Shown piece by piece: positions 21,493-30,852 of a stretch of DNA of 64,000 bases. Origin of the DNA: Flavobacterium sp. (GTDB lineage: Bacteria; Bacteroidota; Bacteroidia; Flavobacteriales; Flavobacteriaceae); the NCBI GenBank assembly GCA_016721735.1, contig JADKHM010000005.1:14790-78789 (forward strand), given 5' to 3'. Numbering within the stretch: the stretch's first letter is position 1; every line of letters begins with the position of its first letter. The notes under the pieces were generated by a model. The model was given only the letters and a program-made list of their open reading frames with translations. It did not search any database and was not told where the DNA came from. Both the position numbers and the translations under genes were made by a program.

Positions 21493-22295
21493 TTAATTGT
21501 TGAGTTTTATTTCTAATACCTGTCCTATTTGTAAACCGTTTATTAACAAAGCTGCATTTTGCTCTTTGATTTGATCAACCGTAACGTTATACTTCTTTGA
21601 TAAACTATATAAAGTCTCTTTTGGTTCGACTTTATGCGTTATTACACTTGAATCATCGCTCGACTTTTTCTCGGTTGTTACTGGTTTGTCGACTACCTCT
21701 TTTTTAGAAATTGTCTTAATCACAGAAGTTGATTGTTTGACTTCAACATTTTTGTTGGTCAAGATTTTAAGAACTTGTCCAATTTGCAAACCATTCTTGG
21801 CTACTTCAGGATTATTAGCTTTAATATCATCAACAGAAACATTAAAATCCCGAGCTAGACTATAAAGCGTTTCTTTCGGAAGTACTTTGTGATTCACTTC
21901 TGTTTTGTCTTCCGTGATGATGATTTGCTTAATATCACCGTCTGCACTTCTTTTTGAGGAACTGTTTCAACAACTACCGTTTCTTGTTTTTCTGGCTGAT
22001 TGTCAACGACTTCTACTTTATCAGTTGATTCTAGTTCTTTGACTGTTGCTCCAGCTTTTCGAGGGACAGGAATTTGGAGTACCATTCCCTCACTTATGCC
22101 TTCAACTGCAAATTTATTTAATTTATAAATTTCAGCTGGATCTACTAAATATTTTTTTGAAAGCATCCGAACAGACTCTCCCAATTTGACTTCGTGAGTA
22201 ATAATGTCAACTTCTTGTTCTTTTTTCTTTGATTGACTAAATCCACAAAAAGTAACAAAAAGAGTAACAACCATCGTTACGATTATTCTTTTCAT
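21493..22295 (-). pseudogene. Three-LysM secreted protein, one frameshift
   Basis: Two frames (from 22295, and 21897-21493) form one 267-residue protein if one base is added to the T5 at 21951-21955. The start MKRIIVTMVVTLFVTFCGFSQ gives a signal peptide. Three LysM modules follow: HEVKLGESVRMLSKKYLV, HKVLPKETLYSLARDFNV after the break, and HKVEPKETLYSLSKKYNV. The link sequence restored by the fix (SADGDIKQIIITEDKTEVN) has no stop. It lies 11 nt after guaA and 48 nt before the larger LysM gene. The break is probably a homopolymer error. Confidence 0.82.
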
Positions 22296-22306
22296 ACTAG
22301 TATTGT

Positions 22307-23836
22307 TTATTCCCATTCAATGGTGGCAGGCGGTTTAGAACTGATGTCATAAACGACGCGATTCACGCCTTTCACTTTATTGATAATTTCATTTGATATT
22401 TTCATCAAAAAATCATAAGGCAAATGTACCCAATCTGCTGTCATTCCATCCGTTGATTCTACTGCTCTCAATGCGACGACCTTTTCGTAGGTTCGTTCAT
22501 CTCCCATCACGCCCACACTATTTACCGGTAAAAGTATCGCGCCAGCTTGCCAAACCTTGTCGTATAAGCCCCAAGACTTTAAACCTTCTATAAAAATCGA
22601 ATCAACCTCTTGCAAGATACAAACTTTTTCTGAAGTAATCTCACCTAAAATTCGAATTGATAATCCAGGTCCCGGAAATGGATGCCTTCCTAATAACGCA
22701 GGATCTATTCCTAATGTCGCGCCAACCCTACGAACTTCATCTTTAAAAAGCATTCGCAAAGGCTCCACAATGTCCAATTTCATATAGTCTGGTAATCCAC
22801 CAACATTGTGATGTGACTTAATAGTTGCCGATGGACCTTTGACTGAAACGGATTCAATAACATCTGGATAGATGGTGCCTTGTGCCAACCATCTTACATC
22901 TTCAATTTGATGGGCTTCGTCATCAAATACTTCAATAAACACACGACCTATAATTTTTCGCTTTGCTTCAGGTTCGCTCACTCCCTCTAATTCACTCAAA
23001 AATCGCTGCGATGCGTCGACACCTTTAACATTCAATCCCATGTGTTGGTATTGGTCGAGAACATTTTGAAATTCATTCTTTCGCAACAATCCATTATTCA
23101 CAAATATACAATAGAGATTTTTTCCAATAGCCTGATGCAACAAGACTGCTGCTACAGTCGAATCTACTCCTCCTGAAAGTCCTAAGACTACTTTATCATT
23201 ACCCAACTTACCTTTTAGTTCACCAACCATTTCTTCTACAAACGCATTAGGTGTAAAGTTCTGTGGAACCTTGGCAATCTTCACTAAGAAATTTTCTAAC
23301 ATCGTTTTTCCATCGGTAGAATGATACACTTCAGGATGGAATTGAATGGCGTAAGTTAATTCATTTTCAATCTTATACGCGGCGTTATCTACATCATGAG
23401 TACTTGCCAATCTTATGCCGTTCGTCGGAAGTGTTTTGATGGTATCGCTATGTGACATCCAAACTTGAGAATGCGCATCAACACCTTCAAAGAAGATTTC
23501 GCCATTCTTGATAAAAGATAAATTCGCCCGACCGTATTCTCTAGTATTCGAAGGCGTTACTTCTCCACCACTAAAGTGCGCCAAATATTGCGCACCATAA
23601 CATACGGCGAGTAAAGGCAATTTACCTCGAATTTGTGATAAGTCGGGATGCGGCGCATCGTCACCTCTCACTGAAAATGGACTTCCAGAAAGGATAACCG
23701 CCTTGTAACTTGACAAATCAGTTGGGAAATGATGGAAAGGAAAAATTTCGCAGAATATGTTTAATTCGCGAACTCTTCGGGCAATAAGTTGTGTGTATTG
23801 CGATCCGAAATCTAAAATAAGTACGTTGTGTTGCAT
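22307..23836 (-). CDS. guaA: GMP synthase (glutamine-hydrolysing)
   Basis: GMP synthase converts XMP to GMP with ATP and glutamine. The 509 residues from the ATG at 23836 ([21 protein letters not shown]) match the family; a 27-codon upstream extension does not. The amidotransferase domain has AVCYGAQ, with the catalytic Cys, and QFHPEVYHS. The ATP pyrophosphatase domain has [10 protein letters not shown], and the dimerisation domain ends with [17 protein letters not shown] box sits only 3 nt before the start codon at 23840-23847, so the mRNA may be nearly leaderless (inference). It heads the guaA-LysM-LysM-osmC-DUF3820 run. Confidence 0.97.
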   Translation of the reverse strand: MQHNVLILDFGSQYTQLIARRVRELNIFCEIFPFHHFPTDLSSYKAVILSGSPFSVRGDDAPHPDLSQIRGKLPLLAVCYGAQYLAHFSGGEVTPSNTREYGRANLSFIKNGEIFFEGVDAHSQVWMSHSDTIKTLPTNGIRLASTHDVDNAAYKIENELTYAIQFHPEVYHSTDGKTMLENFLVKIAKVPQNFTPNAFVEEMVGELKGKLGNDKVVLGLSGGVDSTVAAVLLHQAIGKNLYCIFVNNGLLRKNEFQNVLDQYQHMGLNVKGVDASQRFLSELEGVSEPEAKRKIIGRVFIEVFDDEAHQIEDVRWLAQGTIYPDVIESVSVKGPSATIKSHHNVGGLPDYMKLDIVEPLRMLFKDEVRRVGATLGIDPALLGRHPFPGPGLSIRILGEITSEKVCILQEVDSIFIEGLKSWGLYDKVWQAGAILLPVNSVGVMGDERTYEKVVALRAVESTDGMTADWVHLPYDFLMKISNEIINKVKGVNRVVYDISSKPPATIEWE

Positions 23837-23937
23837 GGACAAAAATACTTTTAAAATTTTAGACTTGAAAATAGAAATTAAAAAATCTATTTTTGAAATG
23901 AAATTTGGTGGAGTCAAACCTTGAAAAACAAAATCCT

Positions 23938-24309
23938 ATGATTAGAACGCTATTATTGATTGGGCTTGGCGGAAGTATCGGAAGCATACTGCGATATCTC
24001 TCTTCAGTAGTAATTGAAAAATACTACACAACCGTTTTTCCACTAGCGACTTTTATGATTAATATTCTTGGATGCCTACTGATAGGCATAATCATGGGGA
24101 CACTTGAGAAAAATCATGTAACCGATTCTTCGATAAAGTGGCTGTTGGTTACTGGATTTTGCGGCGGCTTTACTACTTTTTCTACGTTTGGTTACGAAAA
24201 TATCCGATTACTTCAAAACGGAAATATGGCTCTCGCTTTTCTATATATCGGGGCTAGTGTTTTTGTAGGTTTAGGTTCAGTTTGGATAGGACTTACCTTG
24301 GTTAAATAA
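23938..24309 (+). CDS. crcB: Fluoride exporter CrcB/Fluc
   Basis: This 123-residue membrane protein has four helices. GLGGSIGSILRYL at the start and GFCGGFTTFSTFGYE in the third helix region are Fluc signatures; Phe residues and the Thr-rich break line the fluoride path. These proteins work as dual-topology dimers that let fluoride out of the cell. I used the ATG at 23938, where the family start (MIRTLLLIGLGG) begins, over an upstream GTG at 23905. It is divergent from guaA. I saw no fluoride riboswitch in the 101 nt between the two starts. Confidence 0.93.
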   Translation: MIRTLLLIGLGGSIGSILRYLSSVVIEKYYTTVFPLATFMINILGCLLIGIIMGTLEKNHVTDSSIKWLLVTGFCGGFTTFSTFGYENIRLLQNGNMALAFLYIGASVFVGLGSVWIGLTLVK

Positions 24310-24368
24310 ATTGGTAACATGTTGTTAATTTCTTTCTTTTTTGGGAAAAAAATGTAACTTCGCACTCT

Positions 24369-25373
24369 ATGAATAAAGAGGATATCAAATCGATAGTTGA
24401 ACTGCTCGCCAATCCGAAAAGAATTGCAATTATTCCACACCGAAGCCCAGACGGCGATGCCATGGGTTCGACATTAGCATTGTATCATTTTCTTTTGAAA
24501 CTCAATCACGTACCAACCGTAATAGCACCCAATGAATTTCCTGATTTTCTGGCTTGGATGCCAGGTAGCGAAAAGGTCTTGATTTATGAAAATGATCGAG
24601 AAAATACCAGCAAAATATTGCAGGATGCCGAAGTGATTTTCACATTAGATTTCAATGCGCTTCACCGCACTGGTGAAATGGAAAAAGTGCTTAGTCAGTT
24701 GCAAGTGCCTTTCGTTATGATTGATCACCATCAAAGTCCAGAAAGTTACGCAGCTTTTACCTATTCTGACACAAATTTTGGTTCGACCTGTGAAATGATT
24801 TACAACTTTATTTCATTTCTAGACAAGAAACAGATCATTGATAAAACAATCGCAACTTGCCTATACACAGGCATTCTCACAGATTCAGGTTCATTTAGAT
24901 TTCCAAAAACAACAGGAACTACCCATCGTATTATTGCAGATCTCATTGATTTAGGTGTCGAAAACACGCAAATACCAATCTGGTTATTTGATAATAGCTC
25001 TTACAATAGTGTACAATTGTTAGGTCGTGCGTTGCAAAATATGATTGTTATTCCAGAACGTAAGACTGCGTACATTACGCTTTCTCAAAAGGAATTGGAT
25101 GAATTTAGGTATCAAAAAGGAGATACGGAAGGGATTGTAAATTATGGCTTGTCCATCAAAGGAATTCACTTGGCGGCCATTTTTATAGAACACAGAGACG
25201 AAAATATCATCAAAATATCATTTAGATCACAAGGCAATTTTGACGTCAATCAGTTTGCAAGAAATCACTTTAACGGCGGCGGACATATCAATGCTGCTGG
25301 CGGAAAGTCCTATGAAAATATGGAAAATACAGTCTCCAAATTCAAAAATTTACTCTCAGCAATAACCATTTAA
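24369..25373 (+). CDS. DHH/DHHA1 phosphoesterase (NrnA-like)
   Basis: This 334-residue protein has the DHH domain (HRSPDGDAMGSTLA, TLDFNALHR, IDHHQSPE, GILTDSGSFRF) and the DHHA1 domain ending HFNGGGHINAAGG. NrnA-type members degrade nano-RNA and dephosphorylate pAp; which activity this one has is inferred. A TAACTTCG box 6 nt before the ATG resembles a -7 element. The next gene, gldI, starts 3 nt after the stop codon, so the two are one operon, a pairing I associate with Flavobacteria. Confidence 0.9.
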   Translation: MNKEDIKSIVELLANPKRIAIIPHRSPDGDAMGSTLALYHFLLKLNHVPTVIAPNEFPDFLAWMPGSEKVLIYENDRENTSKILQDAEVIFTLDFNALHRTGEMEKVLSQLQVPFVMIDHHQSPESYAAFTYSDTNFGSTCEMIYNFISFLDKKQIIDKTIATCLYTGILTDSGSFRFPKTTGTTHRIIADLIDLGVENTQIPIWLFDNSSYNSVQLLGRALQNMIVIPERKTAYITLSQKELDEFRYQKGDTEGIVNYGLSIKGIHLAAIFIEHRDENIIKISFRSQGNFDVNQFARNHFNGGGHINAAGGKSYENMENTVSKFKNLLSAITI

Positions 25374-25376
25374 TTT

Positions 25377-25946
25377 ATGAAAAAAAACATAGTCAGTTTT
25401 GCAATATTATTGATTGGAGTATTGATGATAAGCAGCTGTTCAAAACAACAAGCTAGAAAACCAATTTCACAATCTTCCGGTTCCTTTATGAGAGAATCAG
25501 CGGAGCGCAACAAAAAATTGATATCTGGTGAAGAATCAAAAATTGATTCCATCATCAAAAGTGATCCCAACATTAAATACCTTACTTCGCAAAAAGGATA
25601 TTGGTATCGCTATGATAAGAAAAATGACTTGGATACTTTGCGTCCTAAGAAAGGTGACGTTGCCCATTTTAATTATGAAATCAAAGATTTAGACGGAAAT
25701 GTTATCTACTCTGAACTAGAACTACGCCCACAAACGTATCATGTAGATAAAGAACAGAAAATAATTATGGGACTCAGACATGGTATCAAATTGATGCGCA
25801 AGAACGAGACAGTTACTTTCCTTTTTCCGTCACACATGGGCTACGGTTATCATGGTGATGATCGTCGAATTGGACATAATCAACCGCTTATTTGTACTGT
25901 GACGCTAACCGACTTTAATCCAGAAAATAAAATACAACCAGAATAA
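25377..25946 (+). CDS. gldI: Gliding motility lipoprotein GldI, FKBP-type PPIase
   Basis: This 189-residue protein has a lipoprotein signal (lipobox ISSC, Cys21). An FKBP-like prolyl isomerase domain fills about residues 75-180 (KKGDVAHFNYEIKDLDGNVIY, IMGLRHGIKLMRKNE, FPSHMGYGY). GldI was identified in Flavobacterium johnsoniae as needed for gliding, probably for folding of periplasmic motility or T9SS parts. The gene is 3 nt after the DHH gene and 8 nt before another isomerase. Its presence fits the many T9SS substrates in this window. Confidence 0.92.
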   Translation: MKKNIVSFAILLIGVLMISSCSKQQARKPISQSSGSFMRESAERNKKLISGEESKIDSIIKSDPNIKYLTSQKGYWYRYDKKNDLDTLRPKKGDVAHFNYEIKDLDGNVIYSELELRPQTYHVDKEQKIIMGLRHGIKLMRKNETVTFLFPSHMGYGYHGDDRRIGHNQPLICTVTLTDFNPENKIQPE

Positions 25947-25954
25947 ATTTTGTT

Positions 25955-27073
25955 ATGAAAAAATGCGTTTCCCTTTTGATTGCTGCAATCATTCTAATTT
26001 CTTGTAAAGAAGAACACAACAATTTGCCTGACGGGCTATACGCCGAAATCAATACCTCTAAAGGAAATATCATCGTTCAACTTGATATGGAAAAAGCACC
26101 AATTACAGTTGCTAATTTTGTGACTTTAGCAGAAGGAAAGAACACTTTTGTTAGTGAGGAATTTAGAGGAAAACCGTTCTACGATGGACTGATATTTCAC
26201 CGTGTAATTCCTAATTTTATGATTCAAGGAGGAGATCCTCATGGAGACGGTTCAGGCGATGCTGGCTATTTATTTAAGGATGAAATCTCAGACCTAAGAT
26301 TCGACAAAGGAGGTATGCTGGCAATGGCTAATTCTGGTCCAGGGACCAATGGCTGTCAATTCTTTATTACACATGTAGCAACGACTTGGTTAGATGGAAA
26401 ACATACCATTTTTGGATCCGTTGTTGATAAAGGAATGGATGTCGTTAATACAATTCAACAAGATGATGTGATTAACAAAGTAACCATTATCCGAAACGGA
26501 ACTGCTGCAAAAAAGTTTGATGCCCTGAAAGTCTTTTCAAATTACTATTCGATTGAGGCAGAAAATCGCAAAAAACAAGCGGCAATCGATGCTGAAAACA
26601 AAAAACTTTACGATGCCAAATACAAAGTCGTAAAGGAACAAAAAATAGCGTATTTTGCAGCTATGAAAAGTTCCGCACTTAAGACCAAATCAGGTTTAGC
26701 GTATAAAATAACGACTAAAGGAAAAGGTAAGAAACCAAAGATTGGAGATCCAATCTTTATCAACTATGCTGGATTTTTGGAAAATGGAGAATTGTTCGAC
26801 AGTAGTTTGGAAGAAGTGTCCAAAACTTTTGGTAAATTTGACCAGAGAAGATGCGATGCGAGACAATATATCCCGATTCCGTTTGAAGCAGGAAAGAAAG
26901 ACGGAATGATTCCAGGATTTATTGAAGGAATTGAAAAGTTGTCTATTGGCGATAAAGCCATTATATTCATCCCGTCAAATTTAGGATATGGCGCACAAGG
27001 TGCCGGCGGTGTAATTCCACCAAATGCGAATATCATTTTTGAAATAGAACTACTAGATTCTATGCCCAAATAA
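25955..27073 (+). CDS. Lipoprotein peptidyl-prolyl isomerase, cyclophilin-FKBP fusion
   Basis: This 372-residue protein has a lipoprotein signal (ILISC, Cys17). A cyclophilin domain spans about residues 30-190 (FHRVIPNFMIQGGDPHGDGSG, NSGPGTNGCQFFITH). A Lys/Ala-rich helical linker leads to an FKBP domain over about 240-370 (GDPIFINYAGFLENGELFDSS, IPGFIEGIEKLSIGDKA). Both isomerase types catalyse X-Pro bond rotation; their joining in one chain suggests a periplasmic folding factor. It is 8 nt after gldI and followed by a paralogue with the same layout. Confidence 0.92.
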   Translation: MKKCVSLLIAAIILISCKEEHNNLPDGLYAEINTSKGNIIVQLDMEKAPITVANFVTLAEGKNTFVSEEFRGKPFYDGLIFHRVIPNFMIQGGDPHGDGSGDAGYLFKDEISDLRFDKGGMLAMANSGPGTNGCQFFITHVATTWLDGKHTIFGSVVDKGMDVVNTIQQDDVINKVTIIRNGTAAKKFDALKVFSNYYSIEAENRKKQAAIDAENKKLYDAKYKVVKEQKIAYFAAMKSSALKTKSGLAYKITTKGKGKKPKIGDPIFINYAGFLENGELFDSSLEEVSKTFGKFDQRRCDARQYIPIPFEAGKKDGMIPGFIEGIEKLSIGDKAIIFIPSNLGYGAQGAGGVIPPNANIIFEIELLDSMPK

Positions 27074-27151
27074 GTTAAAAATAAAAAGGGAACAAACCTG
27101 AAAATCCCTGCATAAAGCGAAGTAAGTAAGGAAACTATTAATCAAGTAAAA

Positions 27152-28405
27152 ATGAAAATTAAAGTTATCTTGTTATTGTTTGTATGTATTGTGAGTGGTT
27201 ACGCTCAAAAATCGACAAAACCTGCGGTAGCCAAAAAATCAGCAACTGCAAAAACAACTAAAAGCACTGCACCCAAAGGAACACCACAAGCTTCGGCTGA
27301 AGGATTGTTTGCAGAAATCGCAACAGCAAAAGGCAAAATTGTTATTCGTTTAGAGTATCAAAAAACGCCAATTACTGTAGCTAATTTCGTGTCTTTAGCT
27401 GAAGGAAAAAACACTTTTATTACAGACGAAAAACTTAAAGGTAAACCGTATTACGATGGTTTGAAGTTTCACCGTGTGATCAAAGACTTTATGATTCAAG
27501 GTGGAGATCCTGCAGGAAATGGTTCTGGTGGTTGTGGTTATAGCTTTAAAGATGAAATCGTTCCTGAATTTGTTTTTGACAAAGCTGGTATTTTGGCCAT
27601 GGCTAACTCGGGTCCTGCTACAAACAGTAGTCAATTTTTTATCACGCACAAAGACACACCATGGTTAAACGGAAAGCACACCATATTTGGTTACTTAGTG
27701 TCTGGACAAGATGTAGTTAACGCAATCGCGCAAGATGATGTGATGCAAAAAGTAACTATTGTTAGAAAAGGTAAGCAAGCCATGAGTTTCGACGCTGTCA
27801 AAGTATTCACAGATTACTATGGCAATAAAGCAGAAGACGACAAAAAAATGGCTGCCGTACAAGCAGAGGAAAGAGCTAAACAAGCTGCACTAGAAGCAGA
27901 AGCTAAAAAGGCTTACGCTGCGAAATACGCACCAGTGATGGCGGATAAAGTAAAATACTTAGCAGGCGTTAGAGCTGGTGCAACAAAATCGGCAACTGGT
28001 CTTGAATACAATATCATCAAGACTGGTACTGGCAAGAAACCAGTCGATGGCACTAACATTTACATTCACTACGCGGGATACCTAGAAGACGGATCATTAT
28101 TTGACAGCAGTTACGAAGATGTTTGCAAAACGTACGGCAAGTTTGATGAAAATCGTGCAAAACAAAATGGGTACAATCCTTTTCCTTTTCAAGCTGGTAA
28201 AAAAGACGGATTAATTCCGGGATTTTTAGAAGGAATTAGCAATTTGTCTTTTGGAGATAAAGCGGTAATTTTCATTCCATCTGCTTTAGGATATGGAGAA
28301 AGAGGCGCTGGAAATGTAATTCCACCAAACTCTAATATCATTTTTGAAGTGGAATTGTTTGAGACTTTACCAAACGCTCCAGCCGCTACACAAGAGAAAA
28401 AGTAG
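27152..28405 (+). CDS. Periplasmic peptidyl-prolyl isomerase, cyclophilin-FKBP fusion (paralogue)
   Basis: This 417-residue paralogue of the upstream gene has a signal peptide without lipobox (ending SGYAQ) and an Ala/Lys/Thr-rich linker. The cyclophilin domain carries FHRVIKDFMIQGGDPAGNGSGG and NSGPATNSSQFFITH. A long Ala/Glu/Lys helix precedes the FKBP domain (TNIYIHYAGYLEDGSLFDSS, LIPGFLEGISNLSFGDKA). The switch from lipid-anchored to soluble between neighbours suggests the pair divides periplasmic space. The 78-nt gap after the previous gene allows read-through or a separate promoter. Confidence 0.92.
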   Translation: MKIKVILLLFVCIVSGYAQKSTKPAVAKKSATAKTTKSTAPKGTPQASAEGLFAEIATAKGKIVIRLEYQKTPITVANFVSLAEGKNTFITDEKLKGKPYYDGLKFHRVIKDFMIQGGDPAGNGSGGCGYSFKDEIVPEFVFDKAGILAMANSGPATNSSQFFITHKDTPWLNGKHTIFGYLVSGQDVVNAIAQDDVMQKVTIVRKGKQAMSFDAVKVFTDYYGNKAEDDKKMAAVQAEERAKQAALEAEAKKAYAAKYAPVMADKVKYLAGVRAGATKSATGLEYNIIKTGTGKKPVDGTNIYIHYAGYLEDGSLFDSSYEDVCKTYGKFDENRAKQNGYNPFPFQAGKKDGLIPGFLEGISNLSFGDKAVIFIPSALGYGERGAGNVIPPNSNIIFEVELFETLPNAPAATQEKK

Positions 28406-28422
28406 TTGCAAAAACATAAAGC

Positions 28423-28462
28423 AAACGCAGATTCATAACTTTTGTGAATCTGCGTTTTTTTT
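28423..28462 (+). terminator. Strong bidirectional terminator
   Basis: AACGCAGATTCA pairs exactly with TGAATCTGCGTT, followed by a T-run. It separates the PPIase gene from the convergent hypothetical gene. Confidence 0.9.
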
Positions 28463-28898
28463 ATGCGTTAAACTTCCAGTCGAAGTCATCTTCGTTTTTG
28501 ATAATTGCGCCGATTTCAACTTTGACAATTCGACCAAACTCACTTTGCAAAATCAACCAGTTTTCTTCATTGAAGTGATTCTCAGTCAAATCAAAATCTT
28601 CTTTTTCCCATGATCTAAGTTGATGGCCTTCCAAATGCATTTTGACATCCTCGACCGTTTCATCAATAACGACTTTCTCAAATATGGTTAGTTTGGGATT
28701 CGAACTAATCAAATAACCCAATCGCAAATCTTCATCTTCGTAAAATGTCAAGCGTAATTGCAATGCATTATAGACCAAAATAATATTTTTATCTTCATCC
28801 TTAAATTGCTTGTCCGGCGCTCCATATATCTTCCTTACATCAGCTTCTTTCATCCCAAACAACAATTTATCTATCCCGAATTTTAGTTTTACTTGCAT
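28461..28898 (-). CDS. Conserved hypothetical protein, cytoplasmic
   Basis: I do not recognise this 145-residue protein. It has no signal peptide or membrane segment and is acidic overall. It opens MQVKLKFGIDKLLFGMKEADVRKIYGAPD, a layout (short strand, helix, YGxPD) seen in small SmpA/BamE-like or immunity-type folds, but that resemblance is weak. A pattern of alternating strands follows (LRLTFYEDEDLRLGYL), ending with WKFNA. It stands alone between a terminator and a gene-free stretch, with no operon clue to function. Confidence 0.7.
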   Translation of the reverse strand: MQVKLKFGIDKLLFGMKEADVRKIYGAPDKQFKDEDKNIILVYNALQLRLTFYEDEDLRLGYLISSNPKLTIFEKVVIDETVEDVKMHLEGHQLRSWEKEDFDLTENHFNEENWLILQSEFGRIVKVEIGAIIKNEDDFDWKFNA

Positions 28899-29368
28899 CT
28901 TTTAGCGTATAATTTATAGTGGGTAAAGTTAGTATTTTTGAGAAACAATTTTGAAAAGCAATATAGAATAGACCTTTTAATTTGACTCTTTTTAAGACTC
29001 AGTTGGTATCAATAATACAAATCAACAGCAGAATTCTCAAAATTAATGAAAGCAAAAAAGCCGTAGCGCTTGAAATAATTGAACTTGAAGGCTACAATGT
29101 TAAGTTGGTAAATGACTGAAACAGTTACAACGGCTTAGTCGAAAAGTAAAACTCTTTCTAATACTTAAAAATATCGTTCTCGCTATTAATCTTGCGTTTT
29201 TTTCGATGCCGTAGCCTCTACTCGACCGTCGATTTGTGCCTCCACATTGAAAGACCTTCGCGGAAAAGATGTTATAATATAGAAAATTTAAAACACAAGA
29301 ATAACGAAATTGATTTTGAATAGATTACGGACATTTTTTGCTATTTTTGGTTAATTAATTCATGTACA
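28899..29368. other. Gene-free stretch holding a purM 3'-end relic
   Basis: The recognisable part is a diverged copy of the purM 3' end at 29158-29275. To its left, a frame without ATG reads INSRILKINESKKAVALEI before a stop; I cannot assign it. A possible -7 box TATTTTTG lies at 29342-29349, 20 nt before the delta-60 gene. Confidence 0.5.
29158..29275 (-). pseudogene. Relic: diverged second copy of the purM 3' end
   Basis: On the minus strand it reads SFNVEAQIDGRVEATASK, against SFNVEAQIVGRVEVAASK in intact purM. After one base is removed from an A-run, it continues through SENDIFKY and a stop exactly where purM has SEYGTFEY and its stop. Several differences are synonymous (GTC/GTG, GAA/GAG, GCG/GCA). 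There is no upstream purM sequence, so it is a tail fragment only. Both copies have the same orientation, and the delta-60 repeat gene lies between them. Confidence 0.82.
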
Positions 29369-30851
29369 ATGTGTTCGAAATTACTTTTATTGCTTTTGCT
29401 TTTACCACAAGCCTTTTGGTGCCAAAACCCAGGCCAGCTTGATACCTCATTTGATGGTGATGGCAAAATCTATACAACCTTCGTGAGTTCGACTTATATC
29501 AACTGGAGCTGTGCGGTTGCCACTGATGCAACACGGGTCTATCTGGCAGGTTATGCCAACGACGGAAGTGGAACCATCAATAAACTTTCTTGTATTGCAT
29601 TCAATCTTAACGGCACGCCTGATAACAGTTTTGCTACAAACGGCAAATTTCAGCTTTCATGGCCGACAACTGCTGGCGCTAAAGACATTGAAATACAACC
29701 AGATGGTAAAGTCCTTCTTTTTGGTCGAGATAATTTTCACTTGCTCGTCGTACGTCTCAATCACGACGGAAGTCTTGACCCAACCTGGTCGGAAGATGGT
29801 ATTGCAGAATTTGACGCGTCCGATACTGTCGACAATAGCAGCAGGATGGCGTTGCAACAAGATGGGAAACTTATCATCAGCGGCGAAACCACTGCTGTAA
29901 ACCCAGAGATTTTTGTAGCACGACTTGACCAAAATGGATCGATAGATTCTTCGTTTGGAGTCGGTGGAAAATACAGTTTCACGATGCCGCATTACACTGG
30001 CCACTTAAGAAATTTGGTTATACAATCCGACGACAAAATTATCATTGCTTTTGATGAAGGCATTGTAATGAACAACTTGAGTTACCTTCTACGAATTACC
30101 GCCGACGGAGTGCTCGATAACAGTTTCAATACAAACGGATATATTATGAATAGTGGCCTCCTCGGTTACAGAGCAATGGCTACATCGCCAGATGGCGCTA
30201 TATTCGCCGCAACTACACATAACGGAAATGTCATCATAGATAAATTTGGAACCGATGGATTGCAAGATAACGGTTTCAGCGCAACTGCTCCTTTTCAGTT
30301 TGAATCCAAGGATATCTTTCTGAAAGACGGGAGAATAATACTCGTCGGATATACTAAAGTGAGGCCATTTGCCAGTACAGTAACTGAAGATTATGCTGCA
30401 ATTGCATTTAATGAGAATGGCAGTGTGGATACAAATTTCGGAACCAATGGTATTGCCTGGGTCGATATGGGTTCTCAATATGATACTGCGCTGCAGGGTG
30501 CTATACAATCGGATGGAAAAATCCTGATAACGGGAAATTATGGCTGGAACGGTCAATTTGTCGTATGTCGCCTAATTGGACCTGCATTACTCGGTACTAC
30601 AACATTTGGAAAAAACATTGTTGGTCTATATCCAAATCCCACTATTGATCATAAATTCAATATTGCGCTGGGGCAGAAATACAGCCACGTTTTTGTATCA
30701 ATAAGCAACACTTTAGGTCAACAAGTAGAAGGTGCAGGATTATTACGAATGTGATACGATTGACATGGAAATCAAAGAAATTGGCTTTTTTCTCGTGACG
30801 ATTGCTGCCGACGACCAAAAACCTGTCACTTTTAAATTAATCAACAAATAA
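29369..30851 (+). CDS. Delta-60 repeat T9SS secreted protein, frameshift before the sorting tail
   Basis: The main frame (29369-30754, 461 residues) has a short signal peptide (to FWCQ, residue 18). Delta-60 repeats follow, about seven units of the type GxLDxSFxxxGxxxxxxxxxxxxAxxxxxDGKIxxxG, probably a beta-propeller. YPNP near residue 427 opens a T9SS sorting domain that this frame does not finish. Removing one base near 30740 lets the frame run to 30851 through CDTIDMEIKEIGFFLVTI and TFKLINK, a normal T9SS ending (493 residues). The stop lies 1 nt from the convergent purM stop. If the frameshift were real, the protein would lose its secretion signal. Confidence 0.82.
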
Positions 30852-30852
30852 T

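Noticed and set aside
23837..23937. Fluoride riboswitch before crcB
   Set aside because: The short AT-rich spacer lacks the conserved pseudoknot elements.
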